Part shown: one piece after another, positions 40,376 through 50,407 of the stretch
How positions within the stretch are numbered: position 1 is the first letter of the stretch
Layout of the letters: each line of letters begins with the position of its first letter
Source: Punica granatum
Lineage: Eukaryota; Streptophyta; Magnoliopsida; Myrtales; Lythraceae
Direction: 5' to 3'
DNA length: 64,000 bases
Assembly (NCBI RefSeq): GCF_007655135.1
Contig: NC_045132.1
Location: 22,872,354-22,936,353 of the forward strand
Notes under the pieces: model-generated
Told to the model about the DNA's origin: nothing
What the model saw: only the letters and a program-made list of their open reading frames with translations
Databases searched by the model: none
Position numbers and translations under genes: made by a program

Positions 40376-41246
40376 TACATCCTCTTCCAACCTGGAAATT
40401 TTCTGTTTTTTTATCGTAATTATTCTCCTATATTTATCGATTCTCTGTTTTTGTAATAAGAATAATCTTGATAACCACTGTTATCTATTGTAATGGCCTA
40501 GTGGGTGAATACATGAAGATTGTTTGACCTTAAATTGTTGGGTAGAGGTGGATCTGTGGTCTCTGCAATTTATGCCTTCCGATCTGATCTAGTGGAAGAC
40601 ATGAATGAAAAGTACCAATATGGAAGAAACCCTTTTAGGAAAGAAACTTATGCTATCGGCCATGATGAAAAGGATGGACCAACCATCATATTGTGAATCC
40701 TGGACCGAGATTGAATTTATCGCGGCATAATCATCAGCACATCTAGATATACATGTTACTTTCAACGTCCACAGATGCACATGATCCGGCCAGCTCGGTT
40801 TCCGCTCAATCATGTCTGCACTTGGATTCAACCAGATCATCATAATGGAGAAACTGAATCCAGAGACGGGTCGAAGCACGATGGGCGATTTCTTGACTTC
40901 TTTCCATTTTGGGCGAGACATGATTTCTAAGGTGCAGTACCCTCTCCTTCCTCCTCTTTCTTATGGAGATGTGAAGCAATTTGGTTCACCTTGGGGACAG
41001 AGAATCTGGTGCCCCATGTAGTTGGGAATAAAGCTGCTCTTGTTGATTGAGCACTGAAAAAAAATGATCTACAGGGAAAACCATTACCATTAATCTAATG
41101 GAAGAGATCATATTCTTGTGGAACTTCAATTCTATAAATTTGCAGATTTGGAGTTGCCAAGAAGCATCAGCCCAGAGCTCCAACTTCCTTTAGTAAGATA
41201 GAACCTTTCACTTCGGCATTAGTCCAGTTCCTTAGCCCGAACAGCC

Positions 41247-41792
41247 ATGCTTGACTTCGAAAAGAAGGTGAGCGGGATGGGTGGCATGCGGCACCAGCAG
41301 CTGCACCACGAGGAGCATAGCTGGCAGTCCGGAAACGGGTATCATTATGGGAACGAGTCCTCGCATATGCAAGCCTATGGTCCTACTCACGTTCCTACTC
41401 ACGTTCCCAGCATGTCCAGGCCCCATGGGTATCCGCACAACCACCATGGCTCAGGTGGAGGAATGTGGGACCACCCTGGCTCGGGCAGCCACCATGGCTC
41501 GGGCGGAGGAATGTGGGGCCACAATGGAGGAACAGGCAGGCCCACCCCAGTGAAGTTCTCGCATCACTATGGGGGTGGGTATGGTGCTGGAGGTATGACT
41601 GTGGAGGAAGTCGAGCGGGAGGAGTGTCGCTATGAGTACCGCACTTCGCCCACGGGAATGCATGTGAAGGAGCAGTACGCAAGCAACTATGCCAATCATG
41701 GTGGCGGCACGGGACATGGACCGGGCCACTACATGGGTGGAATGGGTGGGTACCCGAAGCCACAGGCTGAGTGGGTGTCGAAGGCCCTGTGA
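41247..41792 (+). CDS. Gly/His-rich protein, likely At1g67870-like
   Basis: Open frame of 181 residues with no intron required. Gly, His, Met and Tyr dominate. There are internal repeats: THVPTHVP, and two GSGGGMW units at about residues 68-93 that come with DNA-level repeats. The C-terminal half holds a less repetitive, probably constrained block: GGMTVEEVEREECRYEYR at about residues 115-132, and HVKEQYASNYANHGGGTGHG. No signal peptide or membrane segment is visible. The composition resembles plant glycine-rich proteins, but the metal-binding or RNA-binding role sometimes suggested for such proteins is only a guess. Position between GT17 and RING/DUF707 genes matches a glycine-rich gene in the Arabidopsis block, as I recall it. 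An AAG|GTGAGC near the start could be a splice donor, so a different 5' structure is possible. Confidence 0.65.
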   Translation: MLDFEKKVSGMGGMRHQQLHHEEHSWQSGNGYHYGNESSHMQAYGPTHVPTHVPSMSRPHGYPHNHHGSGGGMWDHPGSGSHHGSGGGMWGHNGGTGRPTPVKFSHHYGGGYGAGGMTVEEVEREECRYEYRTSPTGMHVKEQYASNYANHGGGTGHGPGHYMGGMGGYPKPQAEWVSKAL

Positions 41793-44359
41793 GGGAAACT
41801 CACTCCAGAGAGAACAGGCAACGACAAGAATGTACTATGCTGAGAAGCTAAAACTGAAATAAGATGTACCATGGCAAAATGATCGCGTTCCTCGGCATAT
41901 ACTATGTCATGTGATAATAACCAAATGTGATGCTTACTCTACTATCGAACTCTCCTTTCTGATGAACCATGAGAAGTATAAACCGCTTCACGGGAAACAC
42001 ATATTTTATACTCATCCAGACAAAGGAGCTCCTGGGCTCGTCGGTAAGTAAATCAGCATCTTTCGAGGCTGAAGTATTCTGGATCATGGAGGAAGTACAT
42101 ACAGCCTATTCGTTGTTTCCTACTATAAGAAAAAGAATGAGAGAGAGAGCCTCGCAAATCAGGACTTCACGTTTCCGGAGTACTTGATTTCTTGATAAAA
42201 AGCTCAATAATACGATCAGAATCTGACCATGTCAATCCTTCTCCGGGCGCTTCTCCACTTCTTATTGATTCACACCTGAAACTGAACCCAACAGATTCCA
42301 ATCACTTGTGAATGATTATTTCTAAGCCGATACCAAATGGAATTTTCAGCAACTCCGACTGTATTAGATTAACCCCGCAAGTCCAATCAAAGCTAGAAAG
42401 TTTCTTGATAACGAACAACATGAAAGCTTGATGGTTTACGAATAGTATACTTCCTTTTTAATGAAAATCCTAAGCTATTCTTCATCATATCCGAAGAATT
42501 TGGTAATGGGAACGTGATAGCCGGGGCAAGGTTCATAGAGCACTAGCTTTCACCGTCAAGTTGTTACAGTGAAAAACCAATTCCAATGTGAATCAAAGGT
42601 GGCACTAAAGCTCCAAAATCCTTTAAATTACGGACTTGGAACTGCAGAGAACCACATAGACCCTGAGGTCATCTTCCAAGCAGAACTGCTGAAGCTTTAG
42701 CTTTAAGCAACCACGGAGCTACGCCTGGTGCATGAGAAGCACAAGTGGCACTCGGGAAATGATGACTACTACAAATGTGGTTCCCCGAGATGCAACTTAG
42801 CCTCCCTCTTGGGCTCCTAAAACCCACGTGCCCTAGGGCCACCTCCACCTGAACGATGGCTGGTTCCATAAGTGTCATGCTCCAAATGAAGCAACATGGA
42901 ACTGCAACAGAGGCAGTTCCAGTGCTTTTCCCAACTTCTTACCTTAATGATGGACATGGAGGAAGATTTAATGCTGAAAGCATGACAGGGGCAGGAAGTA
43001 GAAGAGGAGAAGTTTCTAGGAAATAAGGGCTTCACCCTCGGGAATAGGACGCAGTACAAGCACTGCAGTCGAACGAATGGCGGTTATGGCATTGGACCTG
43101 GACCAGGCTACTGTAGAGCAGGGATGAATGGGTATCTAGGGCTGAGGGGCCATCGAGGTCACTCCAAAGGAAACTCACTTCGTGAGACTTGAGAGACCAG
43201 GAATGATGATAGTCACTACTATTCCCCAGATGGTATAGAACAGGAATTGTGAAATCATTGTCATGTCCTATTCCTACTTTACTATGTACGTGATAATCTT
43301 CGAGACGTTTAAGTACATGGCTCTCTTTGCTTCTCTTCCATTTTGAGATATACAAATCAGTTCATAGCATAGGCCACAAAATCGTCACAGCACCAGAGCT
43401 ATTATGCTCGATCATGAACATATATCGGTTGGAACTGTTCTGTGAGGACAAGAGAGCTATAATATAAGGAGCAGGTCTTCATGCTCCTGAGGGTCTTTGT
43501 GTCTTGCTAGAAATTATAAAACAGTCATACAATCAGCATCAGAACACTCAGTTGCATTCTTTCTAATGGACCGTGCTATTTTGCTTTCGTATTTTCTTGA
43601 GGATAAATTGATGCATGCCAAATATTCAAGATCCATTTGTCAAGTGGATAGCAGCCGGGATTGAAGCACTATGAGGCAGCCAACTTGGTCTCAATCCAAA
43701 GGCTGATTTCGTCAAAAATGTGAGCCTTATGATGCATTCAAACTTGTGTTCCCTTTCACATCTCGGATTGCTGGCAAACTTGTCGTTCATCCCTTGACGT
43801 GGAAGTGAGTAACCATCCACTTCAGTTTACAAAGCGAAGGCATCTCCCATGTGAGTCTCAGCCAATAGCTGGGAAAAGAAAGATGTTCGAATTATGCACG
43901 CAACAGAATTGAAATTCATTATCAATTGAATTCAGAAGAACGGTCACGCGACACATTTATGTTCGATTCTGCAAATAAATAACTGCTTTTTCATCACGTT
44001 TTGCAATTTCTTCGGCTGACAATTATATGCTAAGATTCCTGAAAGCATTAAGAGGCTCCAACCGCCTCAGGGATCCCAAATTTTACCCCACATGGACACC
44101 TTTACAGATTCCTAGTGCCCCAATAATTTTCCAAGCTGAGAGAGAAGGAAGATAAGGCCATTTTGATATCTTTAGGTTTTCTTAAATTCAACGAGATTCG
44201 GCCAAAAGCAATGGCGATAAGATTCGCTCCCGCCATTTGAACAAGGACCTAATCAGGCCTTATAAATGGAGGTCAGAATATAGTTTCTTGGAGATCATCT
44301 TATCCGGTTCTAAAGCTTCCGCCTGCAAAAGAAGTAAGATACCCAAAAAGAAGGAAACA
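41793..44359. other. Spacer inside duplication unit B
   Basis: About 2.5 kb between the Gly/His-rich gene and the small His/Pro-rich gene. It contains the decayed Gly/His-rich copy at about 42690-43140. Frames at 41969-42187 and on the minus strand at 43032-43355 and 43626-43820 are not recognisable. The last 250 bases are the leader of the next gene, shared with 38040-38268. Confidence 0.55.
42690..43140 (+). pseudogene. Decayed copy of the Gly/His-rich gene
   Basis: Patches of this stretch follow the gene at 41247-41792 in order. GCATGAGAAGCACAAGTGGC with CTCGGGAAATGATGACTACT corresponds to the HHEEHSWQSGNGYHY coding region. GGCATTGGACCTGGACCAGG with GGGATGAATGGGTATCTAGG corresponds to the C-terminal GHGPGHYMGGMGGY region. 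No frame is kept and several indels separate the patches. The match is by eye and partial. Confidence 0.5.
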
Positions 44360-44710
44360 ATGTCGTTCCAAAACTTTCCCAACCATCATTGGCACAACCA
44401 TTACCGCCAGGCGGGGCCTCCTATGGCGTATGTCCATGAAGATGAAAGCTTTCCCAACCATCATGGGCACAACCTTCACCACCACGCGGGGCCTCCTGCG
44501 GCTTATGTATATGAAGAAGGCGAGCGAGGTAAGATAGCTCCAGCCAGGGCCCAGATGGCATATGAGTACGAACGCACACCGTCGTGGAACCAAGAAGAGA
44601 AGAGGAACAGCATTGCCCAGGAGGATGTTGATCGAGAAGCCGAGGAGTTCATCCTCATAGAGCACAAGAAGTTCGAGCGAAACAGGGGGCTAACCATGAA
44701 GAACGGGTGA
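44360..44710 (+). CDS. Small His/Pro-rich plant protein, function unknown
   Basis: ATG-to-TGA frame of 116 residues. An upstream in-frame extension to 44237 would need a TTG start and is rejected. The N-terminal half is two tandem 25-residue units (residues 6-30 and 31-55), each beginning FPNHH and containing AGPP.AYV, produced by a 75-base duplication at 44374-44523. The C-terminal part is charged: APARAQMAYEYE, PSWNQEEKRN, then EDVDREAEEFILIEHKKFER. That last block is conserved in the broken copy at 38269-38550, so it is the likely functional core. No domain, signal peptide or membrane segment is recognised. The family seems to be a lineage-specific group near GT17 genes in this block; the function is unknown. 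Confidence 0.6.
   Translation: MSFQNFPNHHWHNHYRQAGPPMAYVHEDESFPNHHGHNLHHHAGPPAAYVYEEGERGKIAPARAQMAYEYERTPSWNQEEKRNSIAQEDVDREAEEFILIEHKKFERNRGLTMKNG
44374..44523 (+). repeat. 75-base in-frame tandem duplication in the small His/Pro-rich gene
   Basis: Units 44374-44448 and 44449-44523 both begin CTTTCCCAACCATCATGGGC or nearly so and stay in frame, adding 25 residues. The paralogue at 38269-38550 has only one unit. Confidence 0.9.
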
Positions 44711-45190
44711 AGGTGATGGAGCAGAGCATTAAATAAAAACCCATCGGGATTGTTTGTCCAACTAAATAAACAGTAATAAATGTCATGGGGTGTAATTCCA
44801 TAATGAGTGTTTGTATGTATAACTCGTCGAATGTTTCCACATATATTTGCGAGCTTGCATGTCTTAGAAATGTTTCCTATCTTCTTCCTCATGAGTTCCA
44901 CATTAATTGACTTTCGGACCGTCCTTTCTCGAATCGGGTTGTACAAGAGAACAGAACCAGAGACCACAATTACATAAGATTTTGTCTCAAAAGACACAAT
45001 CCCACAAAATTTCTAGTGATTACAAGTTGCATTTCTCGGAGACCCTTCACACCATTGCGTCCTTGTCGCTAATGGAGAAAAAACCAACACCTACTATCAA
45101 CCTGCCGGATCAAAAAACAAAACAAAAACAGAACAGAACAGATTAAAAAAAAACAGTCTTTTCCTCTGCAAACATGCTGCAATGGTTAGC

Positions 45191-45536
45191 TCAGACGACG
45201 AAGCGCCGACACGGAGGACAAGTCCTCTGTCTGCTCCCAAACCACTTCTCCAGACAACCTCTGTGGATCAAATGCCTGCAGCTCATCTCGCTCACCTCCT
45301 CTTCCTCCCCGAACCCGCACAGACACACGCAGCACTCCCCACAGTTACCGCCGCCGCAGAGGGCCTTGAACAGGACGCAGGGGACTCTGGCACGCGCCCT
45401 CCAATTGCATCGAGACCGGCGCCACGTGAAGCAATGATCTGAGCAGGCCCTCCAACAGCTCGACCCAGAAGACAGTGCTGACGACCACCGCCGGGAGCAG
45501 GCCGTCACCGGCGCTTGGGAAGTTCGAGAGCCCCAT
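45191..45536 (-). pseudogene. XERICO-like RING-H2 gene with a frameshift
   Basis: From ATG 45536 the minus strand reads MGLSNFPSAGDGLLPAVVV, followed by a hydrophobic stretch to about EGLLRSLL, the N-terminus typical of XERICO-type RING-H2 proteins. The frame then runs into a stop. A second frame, ending at the TGA at 45191, carries a full RING-H2 pattern: ECCVCLCGF, SCRHLIHRGCLEKWF and CPPC (C-x2-C, C-x-H-x2-H-x2-C, C-x2-C). Going from one to the other needs a single-base shift near 45385-45400. XERICO genes normally lack introns, and no GT-AG pair is obvious there. It is either a recently broken gene or a sequence error; all zinc ligands remain. XERICO acts in ABA metabolism as an E3 ligase. 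A similar RING gene occupies this position in Arabidopsis, as I recall it. Confidence 0.72.
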
Positions 45537-45904
45537 ATATCTCCTCACTCTGTTGTGTTCCAACCAACCTTCAACGAACTATTCCATACGAGGTAACGAA
45601 CTCGGGCTGTTCCTATAAATAGCCGTTTGGGCTTAATGGCCGTCAAATGGGCCGAACCAGGGGGCTCCGCGTTAGACGGTACACGTGGCGACACGTGTAA
45701 GGCTTAGGTTGTGCCACTTTGGGAAAGAGACCGTGTGGGCCCATTTTTCACGGTGAGCGTGGGGGTTAATAGAGTGTGGCCACGTGTCCGCGGGACTTTG
45801 AGCTGGCCAACGGCGCGCCGACATGGGTGACGTAGGTGGCCGGGCAGAAGTTTCTTGATTCCTGTGATGTGAATAACGGAGTGGGTGTTGAATAGATTTT
45901 CGGA

Positions 45905-46550
45905 AAAAAGTAAAAACTTCCTTTGAATTTAAAACAAATTGAACCATATGATTACTGTATGGACAAATAATAATTTGTGGTTCATTTCGTGAGACATAAC
46001 GAACTTGATCGTTAATTTTTTCATCACTTTTAGTAAAAAAAAAATTGTTATTACTACCTTGAAACTTTCATTTTTTTTGCAATTTGATCTTAAAATTCGG
46101 AAAGAAAAAGGGAAAGGGGCTTGGGCCGCCGATCGGTGGCCCCGACCACAACCAAGGTTGTTGACACCCACAGAGGACTTTGGAAACCTTGAGGGTGGGG
46201 TCAAGGTCTCCGATTGGTAGTCTCAACCCCCAAATCGATTGGGATCTCGAGTTCGAGATCCTGATAGATTCAGAGGCAGGGCCGCATATCCTACCTCCAT
46301 GGTCGTTGGTATCCTCTGTGGGTGCATATGACCTCGGTGGTGGGGTTGGGGTCGGGATCGCTGATCGACGGCCCCAGCCCCTTCTTATTCTTTTTCGAAT
46401 TTTAGGATCAAATTGAAAATGTTATAAGTTTGAGGATAATAATGACAAAAAAAAATATCAAAATATGACTATTATTTATCCCTAAAAAAATCACATGATC
46501 CAATTTATCTTAAACTCAAACTACAATGGAGATTTTTGTACTTTTACCTA
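45905..46550. mobile_element. Long-inverted-repeat MITE-like element
   Basis: Sequence on the left (AAATTGAACCATATGATT at about 45935, continuing to CAATTTGATCTTAAAATTCG at about 46080) mirrors the right side (AATCACATGATCCAATTT at about 46490, back to CGAATTTTAGGATCAAATTG at about 46397). Inverted arms are about 170 bases, surrounding a GC-rich core of about 250 bases. Nothing is coded. The ends are uncertain by tens of bases. Confidence 0.55.
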
Positions 46551-46978
46551 GATTTTTTCATTCTTTACTGAAAAAAAACTGATTAGGTTCGAATTAAGCA
46601 AAATCAGCCCGGATCGGCTAGAAGAGTTTATTCGGTCGTCATTTACATGCTAAATGCAAGTACACCGTTTTCTCGGACATCAAGGTAACTGTATCCGAGT
46701 GCGTGCACGTCACTGCAATGAGGTTGGTCAAGTTCATTCACCGCCCCCCTGTGAATTGTAATGCTAACCTTTATTTTGACGTGGAAAATTACAGCATATA
46801 CCTGTTTTTGTTACAACACGGATCATAGCCTCTGCTGGAGATAGAGGATTGGGACAATTACGATACTCAGATCGAAAAGAATGGCTAATAGTTATGATAT
46901 CTGCACTTGGTAAAGAAATCTACAGATACGCTGCTCCTCCGAGGGCTGTTTGCTGAGAGGAGTAGTAGTGAGTCCCTC

Positions 46979-49900
46979 TCAGAGTGATTTCAACTTGGGA
47001 GGATCGATTCCCATAGAGCTGAAGTAAGCCCTCTCAGCTTTCTTCATTCGATCATCGAATATAAACCACTCCTTTCGACACCGCAACCTCACCTGTACAA
47101 ACCATTTTAGTCGAAAGACAAATCTTTAGCTGAGAATTCACTTCCCAACTCTACGATTTATAAGTGATGCAGAAATCAGACTCTTTCTCGAGTTTTTTGT
47201 AAAATGAAACACTAATTTGACAGTGAAGGGTTGGGCTTACCGCTCTCCACGGCGAATGCCCCTCGTATTTTTCTCCCTGTTAAAAGACCGAAAGCATATT
47301 ATGAACAATATAAGGACTAAATTTATCGATCTCGATGGCCTTTTTAGTACGATCCATTTATTATTCTGTTTACCTGACTTCCGAGCGAAGGCAAAGATTG
47401 ATGAACCACCCACTGAGCATCAACGACTCCGATTTTCTCATGGGCAGGCTGCTCAATAACAATAACAGCGAACTAAGCAAAAAACATATACATGCAAATA
47501 CATAACATAAAAGTATAATCGGAACTGAAACAAATTTCGCATAGGTAAAGGAATTTGAAGTTCACAGACCTCTACGCATTTTCTGAGGGCAAAGTCGATA
47601 CCCCATCCATGGACCAAGTCATTCTGCAGAATACCATAGTAATTTAATCAATTATATTCCTTTATTACTTAGGTTAATAAGAAAAAAAGCACAAACTTTT
47701 CACATTTTAACAATTTTAGCACAAATTTTTTTTCCTTAACCTAAAAAATACACAAACTTTCGATTTGATAACAATTCTAACACGGCGTCAACTTTTCCGT
47801 TAATTTGGACAGAAATTGCTGCCGCATAGATCGAGTGGGACCCACCATTTATTTATAATAAAATTATTTTAGAAAATAACAAAAGAAATTTAAAAAAAAA
47901 AAAGGCAAAAACCAAAATCGGGAAGGAGGGGCAGTGGCCGATGGTGGGGGCCTCGTTACCACACCCCCCCCCCCCCCCCCCCCCCCCCGATTGGGGTTGT
48001 TGGCAACCACAGAGGGCGCCACTCAACCTATGTGTCAACAATTTCCATCCAAATTAACGGAAAAAATGACGTAGTGCTAGAATTATTATTAAATTGACAG
48101 TTTATGCATTTTTAGGTTAAGGAAAAAAGTTCGTGCTAAAATTATTAAAATGTGAAAAGTTTGTGCTTTTTTTGGTTATTAACCCTATTTTTATTTCATT
48201 TGCATCTCGTTTTTCCATTTCCTTCTTTTTTACCTGAATCATATGCCAGATACAGCGCCATGCATCTCTTGAGAACACGGGAGCCATGATCTCAATAAAC
48301 CTGCATACATGAAATCTCAAATATAATTCCTGTCTTGTTACTTAAATCAGGTCTCGAAAAGAACTCAATTGCACAGAACAATTAATGCAGACAATGCTCT
48401 AAGCTATTCATACGCTGCACATGGAGGTAGATGTGGGTCAGGACACCTCCCAGGCTTCTCTTCGGTTTCTCTGAGGAAAAGTTGAAGAGGGATCTCTACA
48501 TTAACTATCAGCTAAATAATTCTAAATGTGCAGAAATTAGATGTAATAGCACAACTCTTCTCACTTGTGGACTTCACGATCATCCCTTCTTTTAGTCATC
48601 TGCCATGTTATCTTTCTGTTTGGCTCAAGACCAGGCTGAGAGATTTCCAACCCATGCTTCCTCGCCAATTTTAAGTATCTATAATGCCACCATACATTGA
48701 CAAAGTGAAACTAAAGTGATCTGAAATGATATTAGAGGAGGGTTTGAGCTGGATATACTGCTTACTCTTCCGCATCAAAATTCTCGACACCAAGATCTTC
48801 ATCCCATATGAATATGTAATCATATGCCGCCACTATGTCTGGGTGCAAAAATCGCTTTGCATACCACCTAGGCCATAATTTTAGATAATGTAAGTCTCAA
48901 AAACAAATGCGGAACTAATTTATTCATTTTATAGTAGACATGAGCCCCTCACCATTTTGTCTGCTTTCTAGCACTAATGTGTATAGCCCGCTTGGACCAC
49001 TCAAACTCATCCCATTCGGTGGTTCGGCCATCGTAGTGGAACAAAACAATTGTGAAGTTCTCTGAAAACTGTTGAAGAAACAAACTCAGGTGTGCTTGCA
49101 CATTGACGACTGCCAAAGATGGAGAGAATACCAGAGAAGAGAGGAAAGTTAACCTTTTTGACTGCAGCATCAATATTGTTTCTCTGATCATAACCAACAG
49201 TAAAGGTCACAAGATACCTCGGTCTGCTGGTTAAATCCTGTAGAAAGCAAATGAATGAGCTTCTACAATGAGAAGGTTAAATTACTGTATTTCCAATTTG
49301 ATAAAAACAATTAAATTGTATATTCAGTTGAAATTTAACGTTAGGGTAAATTTTTCTAGCATTAACATTTTCAACATGAATCACAATGTTTGGAGGAACA
49401 CTATAAGAAAACCCTACAATTCGAAGACATTTCATATTAAGCATGAATATACCTCGCTGGGGTTACCCCACAATTTGTGCAGATAAAAGTCCGATTCAGC
49501 AGCAATAATTTTCGGTGCCAATCTTTCAGCCCCACGTGGATTTGAGGAAACCCAGATCTAAAGGGGACAGAAAGGATTTCCGAATAAATTCAAGAGAAAA
49601 GTGAGAATATCAGACAAAATGAAACAGAGATGGATCCTGCTATTTAAATTATTAATGGATCATCTATCAAGTATGTGCTGAGAATTAATGTGAAGAATTC
49701 ACATATAGGGGAACAAGTCGGATGAACTCTTCAAAGGAAAATGAAGGCATTGTTTCAGTCCAACGTAAGTAATAGGTAGAAAGTGTTGTGCGCTGATTAA
49801 CTAAATAGGATCAAACAGAAAGCAACAAACTGGGAAATCTCAGGGTATAAAACATGTAACTCGTCGAATTTACGGGAAAATATACAGAGAGCTACCATAC

Positions 49901-50407
49901 TGAACCTGAGGGAAAAGGGTATATACCTTTGATGTGTCATTCAAATGTGGGGATTCAGTAGGAGCATTTGAAACTGGTACGTTCAAGATCCCTGTCTTTT
50001 CCCCTTCTAATTTTGAGAGATCAGCCTCGGGAAGAAGACTTGATGAGAGATTAAACTGGAAAATTAAGGAATGTAAGTAACTAAAAATTTTACAAAGTAC
50101 AATCAACAATAATGCAACAGTGGCATGTACCTTTGTTAATGAAAGAGTAGGAAAAGAAACTCCAATGAAGAATCCAAAAAGTACTCCGGCAAAGCTTGTC
50201 AAAATTATCCTCATAGTATCAGTAGGCTTTCTACTAACTACACTGTAGCCAACAAGAGGCACGTATGAGGCCAATTTAATAGCTCAAAAAGAAGGGAGGG
50301 GGACATGTTGGGGGAAGAGTTCTTAATGAATCTAAACCTATAACACTATAAGAGAGAGAATCTATCAGTAATTTTAGGAGCCAGAACCTGCGTGGGAGAT
50401 TGCCCAT
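46979..50407 (-). CDS. DUF707 protein (lysine-ketoglutarate reductase trans-splicing-related family)
   Basis: Fourteen coding exons on the minus strand: 50407-50388, 50242-50131, 50055-49927, 49557-49453, 49237-49154, 49068-48953, 48867-48766, 48678-48565, 48470-48414, 48300-48234, 47623-47570, 47448-47374, 47276-47241, 47092-46979. All have GT-AG ends and the phases agree, giving 394 residues. An uncleaved membrane anchor lies at about residues 17-40 (MRIILTSFAGVLFGFFIGVS). The DUF707 domain follows: IWVSSNPRGAERL, RYLVTFTVGYDQR, FSENFTIVLFHYDGRTTEWD, WWYAKRFLHPDI, YIFIWDEDLGVENF, WQMTKRR, FIEIMAPVFSRDAWRC, HGWGIDFALRKC and VVDAQWVVHQSLPSLGSQ. The acidic WDED motif in a type II membrane protein suggests a glycosyltransferase-like fold, but the family name rests on old annotation and no reaction is established. 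Further 5' exons (50553-50408 and one ending at 51463) look non-coding. The intron 47624-48233 is mostly a transposon. Confidence 0.92.
47671..48185. mobile_element. Long-inverted-repeat MITE inside a DUF707 intron
   Basis: The left arm starts AGGTTAATAAGAAAAAAAGC and the right arm, read on the minus strand, AGGGTTAATAACCAAAAAAA. Both continue with GCACAAACTTTTCACATTTT and with CCTTAACCTAAAAA for a total arm length near 150 bases. The ends resemble the MITE at 31605 (GGGTTAATGACCAAAAAA), so the two may be one family. The core holds 25 consecutive cytosines (47964-47988). The element takes up about 515 of the 610 bases of the intron between coding exons 10 and 11. A clear target duplication was not found. 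Confidence 0.7.

Larger units (their letters stand above)
38950..45140 (+). repeat. Tandem segmental duplication, unit B
   Basis: Direct repeat of unit A, starting inside the first intron of the GT17 gene, so exon 1 is absent. Relative to A it lacks about 1.15 kb of GT17 coding sequence and 3' flank (A 35235-36390). It also lacks the MITE at 36465-36859. It has gained about 460 bases containing a SINE-like element (about 40020-40480) and contains the Gly/His-rich gene region (41060-44100) with no counterpart between 37880 and 38000 of A. The unit ends in the flank of the RING-type gene. Confidence 0.85.

Noticed and set aside
41395..41763. Cys/His-rich antisense frames over the Gly/His-rich gene
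   Set aside because: The composition is a direct consequence of the repeated Gly/His codons on the plus strand; there is no domain pattern.
44237..44359. Longer start for the small His/Pro-rich gene
   Set aside because: The extension depends on TTG, and the leader is shared with the pseudogene copy as untranslated sequence.
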